Source of the DNA: Thiorhodovibrio litoralis
GTDB lineage: Bacteria > Pseudomonadota > Gammaproteobacteria > Chromatiales > Chromatiaceae
Direction of reading: 5' to 3'
Assembly (NCBI RefSeq): GCF_033954455.1
Contig: NZ_CP121473.1
Location: forward strand, 1,536,501-1,600,500
Length of the DNA stretch: 64,000 nucleotides
Under the pieces are notes generated by a model. The model searched no databases. It was not told where the DNA came from and was given only the letters and a program-made list of their open reading frames with translations. This document shows, piece after piece, positions 27,336 through 38,828 of the stretch (position 1 is the stretch's first letter; the number at the start of each line of letters is the position of its first letter). A program made the translations under genes and the position numbers.

Positions 27336-28534
27336 GACGTCGAGGTGGTGCTTGTTTGGGCGCCTGTTGGAACGCTGCTGGTTTGGGAGCCGGCCAAAGA
27401 ACTGGCTGGTGAGCTGCCGGGCGGCTCGCTGGAGGCCGGATCACTGATGGCGGGATCACTGATGTCCTGATCACCATTCGCCGGCATGCCAAGCCGTTGG
27501 CCGCGATAGCTGCCGTCCATCACGCGCGTGATCCATTCCTTGTGCGTCAGGTACCAGTCGATGGTGCGCTGCATCCCGGAGGAAAAGCTTTCGCGCGGTG
27601 CCCAGCCAAGCTCGGCTTTGATCTTGCTCGCATCAATGGCGTAGCGGCGATCGTGCCCGGGTCGGTCTGGCACGAAGGACTTGAGCAGTCGATGCGGTCG
27701 GTAGGGCGAATCCGGCAGGGCGTCGTCGAGCAGGTCGCACAGGGTGTCGACCACCTCCAGATTGGTCTTCTCGCTGTCGCCGCCGATGTTGTAGACCTCT
27801 CCGGGCTGTCCCGCCTCAAGCACCAGGGCGATGGCGCGGCAATGGTCTTCCACGAACAGCCAGTCACGCACATTGCCGCCGTCGCCGTAGATGGGCAGGG
27901 GTTGTCCGGCCATGGCTTTGCCGATGATCAGCGGAATGAGCTTCTCGGGAAACTGGAAAGGCCCGTAGTTGTTTGAACAGTTGGTGGTCAGCACCGGTAG
28001 TCCGTAGGTGTGATGCCAGGCCCGTACCAAGTGGTCCGAGGCCGCCTTTGAGGCCGAATACGGCGAGTTTGGTGCATAGGCCGTGGTCTCGGTGAATTTA
28101 CCGTTGGCGCCGAGGGAGCCATAGACCTCGTCGGTCGAGACATGCAGAAAGCGGAAGTTGTCGCGCCGTTCCGCCGGGAGCTCCGCCCAATAGGCGCGCG
28201 TGCAGTCAAGCAGATTGAAGGTGCCGAGGATGTTGGTTTCCATGAAGGCGGCCGGCCCGTCGATGGAACGGTCCACATGGCTCTCGGCGGCAAAATTCAC
28301 CACAGCATCGATTTGATACCGCGACAGCAACTCGCTGACCAGTGCGCGATCGCCGATGTCGCCCTGCACGAAGATGTGGCGCATCTCCTCGCTCAAGTCG
28401 ACCAGAGTATCGAGGTTGCCGGCGTAGGTCAGCTTGTCGAGATTGATGATGCGGGCATCGCTTTCACCCAGCATCAGATGGACGAAATTGCCGCCGATAA
28501 AGCCGGCTCCGCCGGTAACCAGGATGTTCTGCAT
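27332..28534 (-). CDS. rfbB: dTDP-glucose 4,6-dehydratase with repetitive C-terminal tail
   Basis: A 400-residue short-chain dehydrogenase/reductase-type enzyme converting dTDP-glucose to dTDP-4-keto-6-deoxyglucose. Seen: NAD-binding [39 protein letters not shown], the catalytic [15 protein letters not shown], and [14 protein letters not shown]. The conserved enzyme ends near residue 350 ([16 protein letters not shown]). The remaining ~50 residues are a Ser/Pro/Thr-rich tail with pentapeptide period ([20 protein letters not shown]) encoded by 15-bp repeats, running into the rfbA start. Upstream neighbour on the strand is glgC. Confidence 0.96.
   Translation of the reverse strand: MQNILVTGGAGFIGGNFVHLMLGESDARIINLDKLTYAGNLDTLVDLSEEMRHIFVQGDIGDRALVSELLSRYQIDAVVNFAAESHVDRSIDGPAAFMETNILGTFNLLDCTRAYWAELPAERRDNFRFLHVSTDEVYGSLGANGKFTETTAYAPNSPYSASKAASDHLVRAWHHTYGLPVLTTNCSNNYGPFQFPEKLIPLIIGKAMAGQPLPIYGDGGNVRDWLFVEDHCRAIALVLEAGQPGEVYNIGGDSEKTNLEVVDTLCDLLDDALPDSPYRPHRLLKSFVPDRPGHDRRYAIDASKIKAELGWAPRESFSSGMQRTIDWYLTHKEWITRVMDGSYRGQRLGMPANGDQDISDPAISDPASSEPPGSSPASSLAGSQTSSVPTGAQTSTTSTS
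27387..27476 (-). repeat. Degenerate 15-bp tandem repeat in rfbB tail
   Basis: Six 15-base units encode most of the extra C-terminal tail of RfbB; on the forward strand they read, for example, CTGGCTGGTGAGCTG, CCGGGCGGCTCGCTG, GAGGCCGGATCACTG, ATGGCGGGATCACTG and ATGTCCTGATCACCA. The array lies exactly between the end of the conserved dehydratase and the start of rfbA. Confidence 0.8.
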
Positions 28535-28596
28535 CCGTTTTTTCTAGCCCCTAATGATGCCTTGAGTCCCGGATCGGGACTCAGACGAGGTGATGC

Positions 28597-29856
28597 TTAT
28601 TCGGAATAGCCGCGACCGGTGCCGCGGGTGTCGCGGGCGAAGAAACCAACCAGGCCGGAAGGCACCACGGTGACGCCGCCCGGGCTGACGTTAAATCGTT
28701 GCTTGTCCGCGTCCGGGTCGTAGCCGATGACGGTGCCGGGGTCGATGATGTTGTGGCGATCGACGATGACACGGCGCAGGCGAGCGCCCCGACAGACGCG
28801 CACATAGTCCATGATAATGCAGTCTTCGAGCTCGACGTCTTCCTCGATCACCGCCTCGCGGCGGATGATGGAATTGCTGATGCGGGTGTTTTCGTGAATC
28901 ACCGTCGCTGCGCCAAGCAGCGAGTTGGTGACCTGCCCGCCGAGCACGCGCGCGACCGGCCCCTGGTAGTTGCTGGAATAAATCGGCCAATCCGGGTTGA
29001 AGGCATCGAATACCGGCTCGGCGCCGAGCACGTCCTTATGGGCATTGAAGTAGGCATCGATGCCACCGACATCGCGCCAGTAGACACGGGCCTCGTAAGG
29101 CTTGATATTGGGGATTTCGTTGGTGGAAAAATCGTAGGAGAACAATCGCTTGCCGCCGGCTAGCAGGCGCGGCAGCACATGCTGGCCGAAGTCGGTTTCG
29201 CCCGCCTGCTGGGAATCGTACAGGGCATTGAGCAGTACCTTGGTGTCGAACACATAATTGCCCATGGAGGCAAAAGCGCTGTTCGGGTCCCCTGGCATTG
29301 GGCTTGGGTTGACGGGTTTTTCCTGAAAGCCGCTGATGCGCCCGTCCTCGTCGGCGACGATGACGCCAAAGCTTTTCGCTTCCTCCAGCGGAACCGGCAG
29401 CGCGGCGATGGTTGCATCGGCCTCGCGTTCCTTGTGGAAGTCGATCATCTGACGGATGTCCATGCGATAGATGTGATCGGCGCCAAAGACCACCACTAGA
29501 TCGGGCGCATGTTCCTCAAGGAGATTGATGTTCTGATTGACTGCGTCGGCCGTGCCTTGAAACCAGTTCGATCCGGTGCGCATCTGCGGCGGCACCACGG
29601 TGACGAACTGATCCTGCAACAGTGGCGAGATGGTCCAGGCCTTGCGCACATGCTCGATCAGCGACTGCGACTTGTACTGCACCAGCAGGTAAATGGTGCG
29701 AATCTGCGAGTTGATCAGATTGCTCAGCACGAAGTCGACGATACGGTAGCGCGAGCCAAAGGGAACCGATGGCTTGGAGCGAGCAGAGGTGAGTGGTTGC
29801 AGGCGGGAACCTTGACCTCCCGCCATGACGAAAGCGATGATTCTGTCAGCTGACAT
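28597..29856 (-). CDS. glgC: Glucose-1-phosphate adenylyltransferase
   Basis: A 419-residue ADP-glucose pyrophosphorylase, the regulated step of bacterial glycogen synthesis. Seen: FVMAGGQGSRLQPLTSARSKPSVPFGSRYRIVDFVLSN, the YxGTADAV region (FQGTADAVNQN), FGADHIYRMD, GFQEKPVNP, SMGNYVFD and the C-terminal left-handed beta-helix (INNSIIR-like SNSIIRREAVIEEDVELEDCII). Length matches E. coli GlgC (431). It lies 62 bases upstream of rfbB on the same strand, so sugar-nucleotide genes are grouped. Confidence 0.96.
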   Translation of the reverse strand: MSADRIIAFVMAGGQGSRLQPLTSARSKPSVPFGSRYRIVDFVLSNLINSQIRTIYLLVQYKSQSLIEHVRKAWTISPLLQDQFVTVVPPQMRTGSNWFQGTADAVNQNINLLEEHAPDLVVVFGADHIYRMDIRQMIDFHKEREADATIAALPVPLEEAKSFGVIVADEDGRISGFQEKPVNPSPMPGDPNSAFASMGNYVFDTKVLLNALYDSQQAGETDFGQHVLPRLLAGGKRLFSYDFSTNEIPNIKPYEARVYWRDVGGIDAYFNAHKDVLGAEPVFDAFNPDWPIYSSNYQGPVARVLGGQVTNSLLGAATVIHENTRISNSIIRREAVIEEDVELEDCIIMDYVRVCRGARLRRVIVDRHNIIDPGTVIGYDPDADKQRFNVSPGGVTVVPSGLVGFFARDTRGTGRGYSE

Positions 29857-30118
29857 CTTTTCCTCTCTGGCCCCGGCCGCGTCCGGTGGCCCTCAGTGTG
29901 AATGATGCGGTCATTATTGTGGCGGCGCCGGTCGCCGCCGCGGGCTGACGACCCAAGTCCAATCCAAGCCGGCAGCCCAGCATCCCTTGCGACCGGAAAG
30001 CATACGCATCAGAAGCTGTCGCGCGCAACTGCCAGGCTTGCCGAAACCGACTCTTCGGCCGCCGCGCAAGAGCTTCGCTGAGCCTTTTTGCCGGCGCTGG
30101 CCTTGCCCTGGCGTGGCT

Positions 30119-30164
30119 TGATCGCAAATTAGTTCACAAACTGCGATCACAACAGGAATACAAT
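30119..30164 (+). promoter_or_regulatory. Possible gpmI promoter with overlapping inverted repeat
   Basis: TGATCGCA (30119-30126) and TGCGATCA (30142-30149) form an 8-bp inverted repeat with a 15-base spacer, characteristic of a dimeric regulator site. A -10-like TACAAT is at 30159-30164; a TTCACA at 30133-30138 is the nearest -35-like hexamer but its 20-base spacing is long. If real, a protein bound at the repeat would cover the -35 area. Confidence 0.4.
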
Positions 30165-30269
30165 AGGGCTCGTGTCGCGCCCCCTTCAGCGAGCGGGGCG
30201 ATCGATTAGCCCCCACGGGCTGCGCCCTAGGCTTCACAACCCCAAGATTTCATAAAGATTCCATGATAA

Positions 30270-30293
30270 GGCGATCGAAATAAAAAGATCGCC
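30270..30293. other. Inverted repeat in gpmI leader
   Basis: GGCGATC (30270-30276) and GATCGCC (30287-30293) flank a ten-base A-rich loop, just before the gpmI start region. As RNA it would form a 7-bp hairpin in the 5' leader. Function unknown. Confidence 0.45.
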
Positions 30294-30307
30294 GACCAAC
30301 CCAGTCG

Positions 30308-31876
30308 ATGACAGCACGCATATCTGCCATGAGCGACAAAGATTCCGGAATGAACCGCCGCCCGGTCATTCTCATTATTTTAGACGGTTTCGGTGTCAAC
30401 CCGAGCAAGGCCCACAATGCCGTGGTGCTCGCGCCGACTCCGCGCCTCGATACCCTGTTCGCCGAGAATTCCCATGCGACCCTGCAGGCCTCCGGACGCT
30501 CGGTCGGTTTGCCCGATGGCCAAATGGGCAATTCCGAGGTGGGCCACATGACCATGGGCTCTGGCTGTGTGATCCGCCAGGATCTTGTCCTGATCGACGA
30601 CGCCATTGCCGATCGCAGCTTCTTTGAGAACCGCGCCCTGGTTGCCGCCGCCCGCCGTGCCGCCGCGCAGGGCCGCCCGCTGCATCTGATGGGTCTGGTT
30701 TCCGATGGCGGTGTTCACAGCCACACGCGCCATCTCACTGCGCTGATCAAGCTTGCCAAGCGCAACGGCGTGCGGCCCGTGCTGCACATGATCACCGACG
30801 GGCGCGACACGCCGCCGCGGGCCGCATTGGACTATCTCGGCCCGCTCGAGGAGTCCCTCGCCGCCGCCGACGGGACGATCGCGACTGTCTCAGGGCGCTA
30901 CTACGCCATGGACAGGGACAACCGTTGGGACCGCACCCAGATGGCCTTCGACGCTGTGGTGCACCATAAGGGGCGTAGTGCGGCCAGTGCACGCGAGGCG
31001 ATCGAGAACGCCTATGCCGCGGGTGAAGATGACGAGTTCATCTGCCCGGCTGTCATTGACGGCGGCGAGGCGCTCCAAGACGATGACACCCTGGTGTTTT
31101 TCAACTTCCGCAAGGACCGCCCGCGCCAGACCGTCTCGGCGCTGTTTAATCCGGATTTCGACGATTTCGACCGCGGCGGTTTTCGTCGCGCCGAGGTCAC
31201 CTGCATGATGGAATACGACCAGTGGTATGGCCTGCCGGTGGCCTTCGACCATGAGTCACCGAGCCTGACTCTGGGTGAAATCATCAGCGATGCCGGGCTG
31301 TCCCAGCTGCACTGCGCCGAAACCGAAAAATACGCCCATGTGACCTTCTTCTTCAACGGTGGTCAGAGCGATCCCTACCCCAAGGAAGATCGTATTCTGA
31401 TCCCGTCGCCCAAGGTTGCCACCTATGACCTGCAGCCCGAGATGAGCGCGCCTGCGGTGGCCGATGCGCTGGTCGGGGCGCTGAATGAGCGTAAGCATGC
31501 CTTCATCGTCGCCAACTTCGCCAATGGCGACATGGTCGGCCACACGGCTGTGCGCGAGGCCATCATCGAAGCCGTCACCGTGCTCGACCGCGAGGTCGGC
31601 CGGGTGATCGAGGCTGCGCGCGAGAACGGTTATTCCGTGCTGCTGACCGCAGATCACGGCAACTGCGATGAGATGATCGATCCCATCTCCGGGGAGCCCC
31701 ATACCCGCCACACCTGCTATCCAGTTCCCTGTCTGGTGATCGATGAAATGCCCTGGATTCTGAGCGTCGGTGGCGGCATCGTCGACATCGCCCCCACGGT
31801 GCTCACCCTCATGGGCCTGCCGGTTCCGGCCGGCATGCAGGGCAAGTCGTTGCTGCTGAAGCCGGCAAAACGCTAG
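30308..31876 (+). CDS. gpmI: 2,3-bisphosphoglycerate-independent phosphoglycerate mutase
   Basis: A 522-residue Mn-dependent mutase interconverting 3- and 2-phosphoglycerate in glycolysis/gluconeogenesis. Seen: VILIILDGFGVNPSKAHNAV with metal Asp, the phosphoserine loop MGNSEVGHMTMGSG, LVSDGGVHSHTRH, ITDGRDTPPRAALDYL, GRYYAMDRDNRWDR, NFANGDMVGHT and LTADHGNCDEM. Length is standard (~510). Three in-frame starts are possible (30308, 30329 and 30350); none has a strong ribosome-binding site, and the later two fit family N-termini as well. thyA follows after 14 bases. Confidence 0.96.
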   Translation: MTARISAMSDKDSGMNRRPVILIILDGFGVNPSKAHNAVVLAPTPRLDTLFAENSHATLQASGRSVGLPDGQMGNSEVGHMTMGSGCVIRQDLVLIDDAIADRSFFENRALVAAARRAAAQGRPLHLMGLVSDGGVHSHTRHLTALIKLAKRNGVRPVLHMITDGRDTPPRAALDYLGPLEESLAAADGTIATVSGRYYAMDRDNRWDRTQMAFDAVVHHKGRSAASAREAIENAYAAGEDDEFICPAVIDGGEALQDDDTLVFFNFRKDRPRQTVSALFNPDFDDFDRGGFRRAEVTCMMEYDQWYGLPVAFDHESPSLTLGEIISDAGLSQLHCAETEKYAHVTFFFNGGQSDPYPKEDRILIPSPKVATYDLQPEMSAPAVADALVGALNERKHAFIVANFANGDMVGHTAVREAIIEAVTVLDREVGRVIEAARENGYSVLLTADHGNCDEMIDPISGEPHTRHTCYPVPCLVIDEMPWILSVGGGIVDIAPTVLTLMGLPVPAGMQGKSLLLKPAKR

Positions 31877-31890
31877 GCGCCGGTTAGCGC

Positions 31891-32748
<858 letters not shown>

Positions 32749-32825
32749 CTCGGCATTAAGCCGTCGTTCTCATTCCTGCATTTCTGTACTGCCATCTTGC
32801 CATTTCTCGCGACACCGGAGCGCGC

Positions 32826-33845
32826 ATGTTGATTGAAGCTTTGATTGAATACGGCCTGTTCGCGGCCAAGGCCCTCACGCTCATGCTGGTGATTGGCCTG
32901 CTAGTGCTCCTCCTCCTGCGTGCCCGCTTAGGCTCGGGCGGTGACGATGACGGCCGCCTTGAAATTACCGACCTTGGCGAGCGCTACCGCGACATGGCCC
33001 TTGGGCTCAAGCAGGCCATGCTGCCGCCCAAGATCTACAAACAGCTGCTGAAGGAAGAGCGCAAGGGCGAGAAAGAGCGCGCGAAAACGCACGATGAGGA
33101 GCGTCGGCGGATTTTCGTGATCGACTTTCACGGCGACATTATGGCCAGCGAGGTCGGCGGGCTGCGCGAGCTGATCTCAGCGCTGCTCCTGGTTCTGCGC
33201 AAGCAGGACGAAGTCCTGGTGCGGCTCGAGAACACCGGCGGTGCCGTGCATGAGCATGGTCTTGGCGCCTCGCAGCTGCTGCGGCTGCGCCAGAAAGGCA
33301 TACCGTTGACCGTCGCCGTGGACAAGGTCGCGGCTAGCGGCGGCTATCTGATGGCGGTGGTGGCCAACAAGATTCTTGCCGCGCCCTTCGCGATCATCGG
33401 CTCCATCGGCGTAGTGGCCGAGTTGCCTAATTTCCATCGCTGGCTTGAGCGCAACGGGATTGACTTCGAACTCCAGACCGCCGGCGAATACAAGCGCACC
33501 CTGACGCTCTTTGGCGAGAACACCGATGAAGCACGCGCCAAGGTGCGCGAGCAGCTCGAGGACGTGCATAAGCAGTTCAAGGCATTTTTGCTCGAGCATC
33601 GCCCCAGTCTGGCGCTTGAGCAGGTCGCGACTGGCGAATACTGGCACGGCGAGCAGGCGCTGGCGCTCGGTTTGGTCGATGAGCTGCAAACGAGCGACGA
33701 CTACCTGCTCGCGTTGCATCAGGATGCGGACCTCTACAAAGTGAACTATCAGGCCAAGAAAAAGCCGCTCGAGCGCCTGATGGGCTCGTTTAAGCTGCAG
33801 CTGGCGCGGGTGTTGGGCGCGCGCTATCAAGCCAGTCATTTGTGA
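32826..33845 (+). CDS. sohB: SohB-type inner-membrane signal peptide peptidase
   Basis: A 339-residue S49 family protease anchored by an N-terminal span (LFAAKALTLMLVIGLLVLLLL, ~residues 11-31). The SohB N-terminal region KIYKQLLKEERKGEKERAK is present. The catalytic Ser is in DKVAASGGYLMAVVANKI and the Lys in AGEYKRTLTLFGENTDEAR. SohB length is 349 in E. coli. It is thought to degrade signal peptides or other membrane-associated fragments on the periplasmic side. Confidence 0.95.
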   Translation: MLIEALIEYGLFAAKALTLMLVIGLLVLLLLRARLGSGGDDDGRLEITDLGERYRDMALGLKQAMLPPKIYKQLLKEERKGEKERAKTHDEERRRIFVIDFHGDIMASEVGGLRELISALLLVLRKQDEVLVRLENTGGAVHEHGLGASQLLRLRQKGIPLTVAVDKVAASGGYLMAVVANKILAAPFAIIGSIGVVAELPNFHRWLERNGIDFELQTAGEYKRTLTLFGENTDEARAKVREQLEDVHKQFKAFLLEHRPSLALEQVATGEYWHGEQALALGLVDELQTSDDYLLALHQDADLYKVNYQAKKKPLERLMGSFKLQLARVLGARYQASHL

Positions 33846-33871
33846 TCGAAATCCAGGAATGGCTGCCGTTG

Positions 33872-35134
33872 TTAGCGATGCGGACGGTATGGAGCGACGA
33901 AAAGTAGCACTGTGAGCGCAATGAGAGACATGAAGGCAAGCATGCTGCTCAGTCGATAGGCGAGTCGCCATCCCGGATTTGACTTGCGCACGATGCGAAA
34001 GTCTTCGACGTAAACCGTCTCGCAAGCGCCATTGCCGGTGTCGCTGCGCGAGGTGCTGGTGCCGCGTTGAAAGCCACCGTCGTGGGAATAGCGCGCGAGT
34101 TGGCCGGAGAAGTGAATCTGATCACCGATCTCGGCTGATTTGATGGCCTCGTAAAGATGCGGTTCGTGCGCAAGCACATGGTTGTTGCTGAGCTGCTGCC
34201 AGTTGAAGCTCGCCGCGGCGACTGGATCCTGGGTCGAGATCCAGCAGGTCCAGGTGGTGTTCTTGTAGTCCATGTCGCGGAACGCCCCGCTTGCGACATT
34301 CTCGCCCCAGACCACGCACAGATCGCGAATGTTGAGAAAATCCTTCCAGTCCTTGATGTGATAGATGTCCATGAAGGAGTCGCTGTCGTGCAGGCTAACG
34401 ACCACGCCGTCGAGCGCGTAGTCGAACAAGGGCTCGATCAGGTAGCGGATGCCCTCGGCCTCGACATGAAAGGGCTCCAGATCGGTCGCGGTTTGCCGCG
34501 GCTCCTCAAGTTGGCTGAGATCGTAGAAACTGGGGGGCGGGAACTCCTCCTTGCGCCAGTGGCTCCACAGCGCCAGGGCCAGGCTGCTCAAGAACACCAG
34601 CAGCGCCAGTTGGTTCAGCAGCCGATACGGGATGCTTGCCGATGGGGTCTGAGCGGTACCTGTGGTGCTGCCGGTTGCGCTATTGGATGCGCCATTGGCA
34701 GCGCTGGCGGACGCATTGGCAGCCGCGCTGGCCTGAAGCTGGCGGCGACGCTCGGCTGCTCGGTATTTCTCGAAAACAATGCCGCAACGCTGGCAGATGT
34801 CTGTAGGTGGTTGGGAATGACCGCATTTGGGGCATTCGACCTGATCGGATTCGACCTGCAGGGTCGCGGGCTTGCGAAAGGCGGCGGCCGCTGGTGTCGC
34901 AGAGGCGGCCATGGGCTCGATCCGGCAGCCAACACCGGCCTGTTCCAGGCTGCGGCGCACCAGTTCTGCGCGCTCGTGCGGCAATGGTGTGGCGAAGCGG
35001 CGCGCGTTGCCCCGCAGCAGTGCCCGCGCCTGCTCTGGACTGGTGCGCAGCAATTTCGCTAGCGCCGCGCAGGCCCGCTCCGGATCGGCACCGGGCAGCA
35101 AATGGCCGGTGAGCTCGAGGTGACAAGAGTTCAT
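33872..35134 (-). CDS. Membrane protein with zinc ribbon and N-terminal degenerate domain
   Basis: A 420-residue protein from the ATG at 35134. The N-terminal part LELTGHLLPGADPERACAALAKLLRTSPEQA... followed by QAGVGCRIEPM resembles a small alpha/beta regulatory domain. A Cys4 zinc ribbon follows (VECPKCGHSQPPTDICQRCGIVFEKY). After a Ser/Ala/Thr low-complexity linker partly made of 12-bp repeats (34677-34736) come a membrane span (LLNQLALLVFLSSLALALW), a soluble region with SFMDIYHIKDWKDFLNIRDLCVVWG, and a second span near the end (MLAFMSLIALTVLLFVAP). No firm family. It is convergent with sohB and divergent from the lipoprotein gene. Confidence 0.75.
   Translation of the reverse strand: MNSCHLELTGHLLPGADPERACAALAKLLRTSPEQARALLRGNARRFATPLPHERAELVRRSLEQAGVGCRIEPMAASATPAAAAFRKPATLQVESDQVECPKCGHSQPPTDICQRCGIVFEKYRAAERRRQLQASAAANASASAANGASNSATGSTTGTAQTPSASIPYRLLNQLALLVFLSSLALALWSHWRKEEFPPPSFYDLSQLEEPRQTATDLEPFHVEAEGIRYLIEPLFDYALDGVVVSLHDSDSFMDIYHIKDWKDFLNIRDLCVVWGENVASGAFRDMDYKNTTWTCWISTQDPVAAASFNWQQLSNNHVLAHEPHLYEAIKSAEIGDQIHFSGQLARYSHDGGFQRGTSTSRSDTGNGACETVYVEDFRIVRKSNPGWRLAYRLSSMLAFMSLIALTVLLFVAPYRPHR
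34677..34736 (-). repeat. Degenerate 12-bp tandem repeat in zinc-ribbon protein linker
   Basis: Five 12-base units (GCGCTATTGGAT, GCGCCATTGGCA, GCGCTGGCGGAC, GCATTGGCAGCC, GCGCTGGCCTGA on the forward strand) encode the Ala/Asn/Ser-rich linker between the zinc ribbon and the membrane span of the reverse-strand protein. Confidence 0.6.
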
Positions 35135-35345
35135 TGATAGCAGCAGCGCATGGGTCGGTGATTTCAAGCCGTGACGGAAGCCGGTCGAGCCGTTAAACTC
35201 CCGCCATCAGCGAGCCCGCCATAGAAGCTAGACCGCCCTGTGCCAGCGGTCAAGGCAGCGCGGCGGGTAGTTTTCGCCCCTTTCCATGTTCGGCTTCCAT
35301 ATTTGGCTTCCACATTCGGCGTTTTCGCCGCAGGCAGGAGAATCC

Positions 35346-35849
35346 ATGCCCAGTCTTCCATATCGGCCTTTTCTTGCGATGGTTCTAACCTTGGTCTTGA
35401 CTCTGGGACTGAGCGGATGCGCGACAGGACAGAGACCGCATTTGTTTGGTGCCGGCCCCGGAGCCCGCTTCAGCGGCGTCTCGGAGCAGAAGGTGTTTGC
35501 TCGCGTTCAGCGGTTTTGTGCCGACTATTCGGTTGGCGACAAGCGCCTGGGCAATCTGCTCGCGACTGATGATGCCTTCCGCGCCCTCACGCTCTCGTTA
35601 TATCGGGGTGAGATGTCCAACGACGAGTACATCGACCGGGTGCTGAGCCTGCATCCCGCCGCCGATGGAAATGTCCCTGCGACTGGTTGTGTGATCGCCA
35701 ACTTCAACGATTGTCTTGCGGGGAATTGCGGCCGGGAGAAAAACCCGGTGAAGAAATCCGTCAAGGCCAAGGCCGATCACGTCGCTATGCCAGGAACGGA
35801 AAAGGGCGAAGTGTCCCAGGCACCAGAGCTCGAGGCCGGGTTCTATTAA
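35346..35849 (+). CDS. Lipoprotein, unknown function
   Basis: A 167-residue predicted lipoprotein. The signal peptide MPSLPYRPFLAMVLTLVLTLG ends in the lipobox LSGC, so the mature protein should be lipidated and in the envelope. The mature part has a helical core (FARVQRFCADYSVGDKRLGNLLATDDAFRALTLSLYRGEMSNDEY) and a Cys pair region NFNDCLAGNCGREKNP. AGGAG is five bases before the ATG at 35346. treZ begins 55 bases downstream. Family not recognised. Confidence 0.75.
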   Translation: MPSLPYRPFLAMVLTLVLTLGLSGCATGQRPHLFGAGPGARFSGVSEQKVFARVQRFCADYSVGDKRLGNLLATDDAFRALTLSLYRGEMSNDEYIDRVLSLHPAADGNVPATGCVIANFNDCLAGNCGREKNPVKKSVKAKADHVAMPGTEKGEVSQAPELEAGFY

Positions 35850-35904
35850 GTCCGAGCCGCGCAATGCGCGCGGGCGACAGGAGTCGTTCTCGCGGCGACT
35901 GTCG

Positions 35905-37841
<1,937 letters not shown>

Positions 37842-37851
<10 letters not shown>

Positions 37852-38813
37852 AGACGGCGCAGCCCGGGGTGGATTTCGCCCTGTTCCCAGATTTCATCGA
37901 ACAACCGCCGCAGGCGGAGGGTTTCTGCCCCGCTGCTGAAATCAACCAGGGTGCGTCGCGGGTCCTGGTAGCGGGTCAGGAACAGCCCGCCGCGATCGCA
38001 GAGTAGAAATTGATCGCAATGCTCGGCCCAGTCTTTCGGCACCAAACGGATTTGCAGATCTGAGCTCAGCACTCGCGCGAGCTCGATCAGTCGGTGGCCG
38101 CGGCGGATGGAGGGCTCCGGGTCGATGACCAGTATCCGCACCGGAAGGCGTCCGCGGCGCTCGATCGCGAGGTGGCGCAGCGCATCGACGAAATCCTGCT
38201 GGTCGTATACCGCCGGTTGCAGGTCAGCACTCAGCAGCTCGACCTGTCGCAGTGCCTGAGCGGCGAGTTGTCGGGCTGCTTGTGCCAGGTGCTCGGTTTG
38301 GGTAAGAAACAGCCGCCCCTGGGTTTCGCCAAGCACACGCGCGCCGAGGTCGGCGCTGATGAGCGCTTCGGGTTCGCGCAGCACCATGGTTTGCAGCGTT
38401 TGACCATGGTGGTCGATGGGTGCGTCTTCTGCCGTGAAGCCAAAATGGTTGAAAAAACCTAGGCTTTCCCCGCTGGCAAGCACAAAGGGAGTCAGGTGCC
38501 GGTCGCGGGTCAGCTCGCGCACGGCACAGGCGAGCAGTGCGGCGCCGACCCCGCGTCGACGCCATTGCGGGCGCACAGCCAGGCGCTCGATCTGTCCGGA
38601 CGGCAGCCAGCGCAGGGTGCCGATGGCTTCCGGCGGGTCACCGGCGCGGGCCAGAAGGTGATTCGCCCTGGCATCGCCGCGATCCCATTCGCGCTCTGCA
38701 TCGCCGCCGAACTCGTGGATGAAGACCGCCTCGCGCACTGCGCGCAGTTCCCGGCCATGGCTGTGCCAGTCGGCGGATTCGATGCGATAGAGGGGGAGAG
38801 TGGCTGTAGGCAT
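37842..38813 (-). CDS. GNAT acetyltransferase with C-terminal DUF7931-like domain
   Basis: A 323-residue two-domain protein. The N-terminal ~150 residues are a GNAT fold with the acetyl-CoA loop AVRPQWRRRGVGAALLACAV and the segment ESLGFFNHFGF. The C-terminal half (QAARQLAAQALRQVELLSADLQPAVYDQQDFVDALRHLAIE...) is the domain found as a stand-alone protein of gammaproteobacteria and attached to GNATs, with no known function. It lies 15 bases after the EamA transporter gene on the same strand. Confidence 0.85.
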
Positions 38814-38828
38814 AATCGCGAACGCTCG

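Larger units (their letters stand above)
29857..30307. other. Divergent intergenic region between glgC and gpmI
   Basis: About 450 bases carry the start regions of glgC (reverse) and gpmI (forward). No gene is supported. Two inverted repeats and a possible -10 hexamer are listed separately; the remainder is GC-rich and featureless to the eye. Confidence 0.6.
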
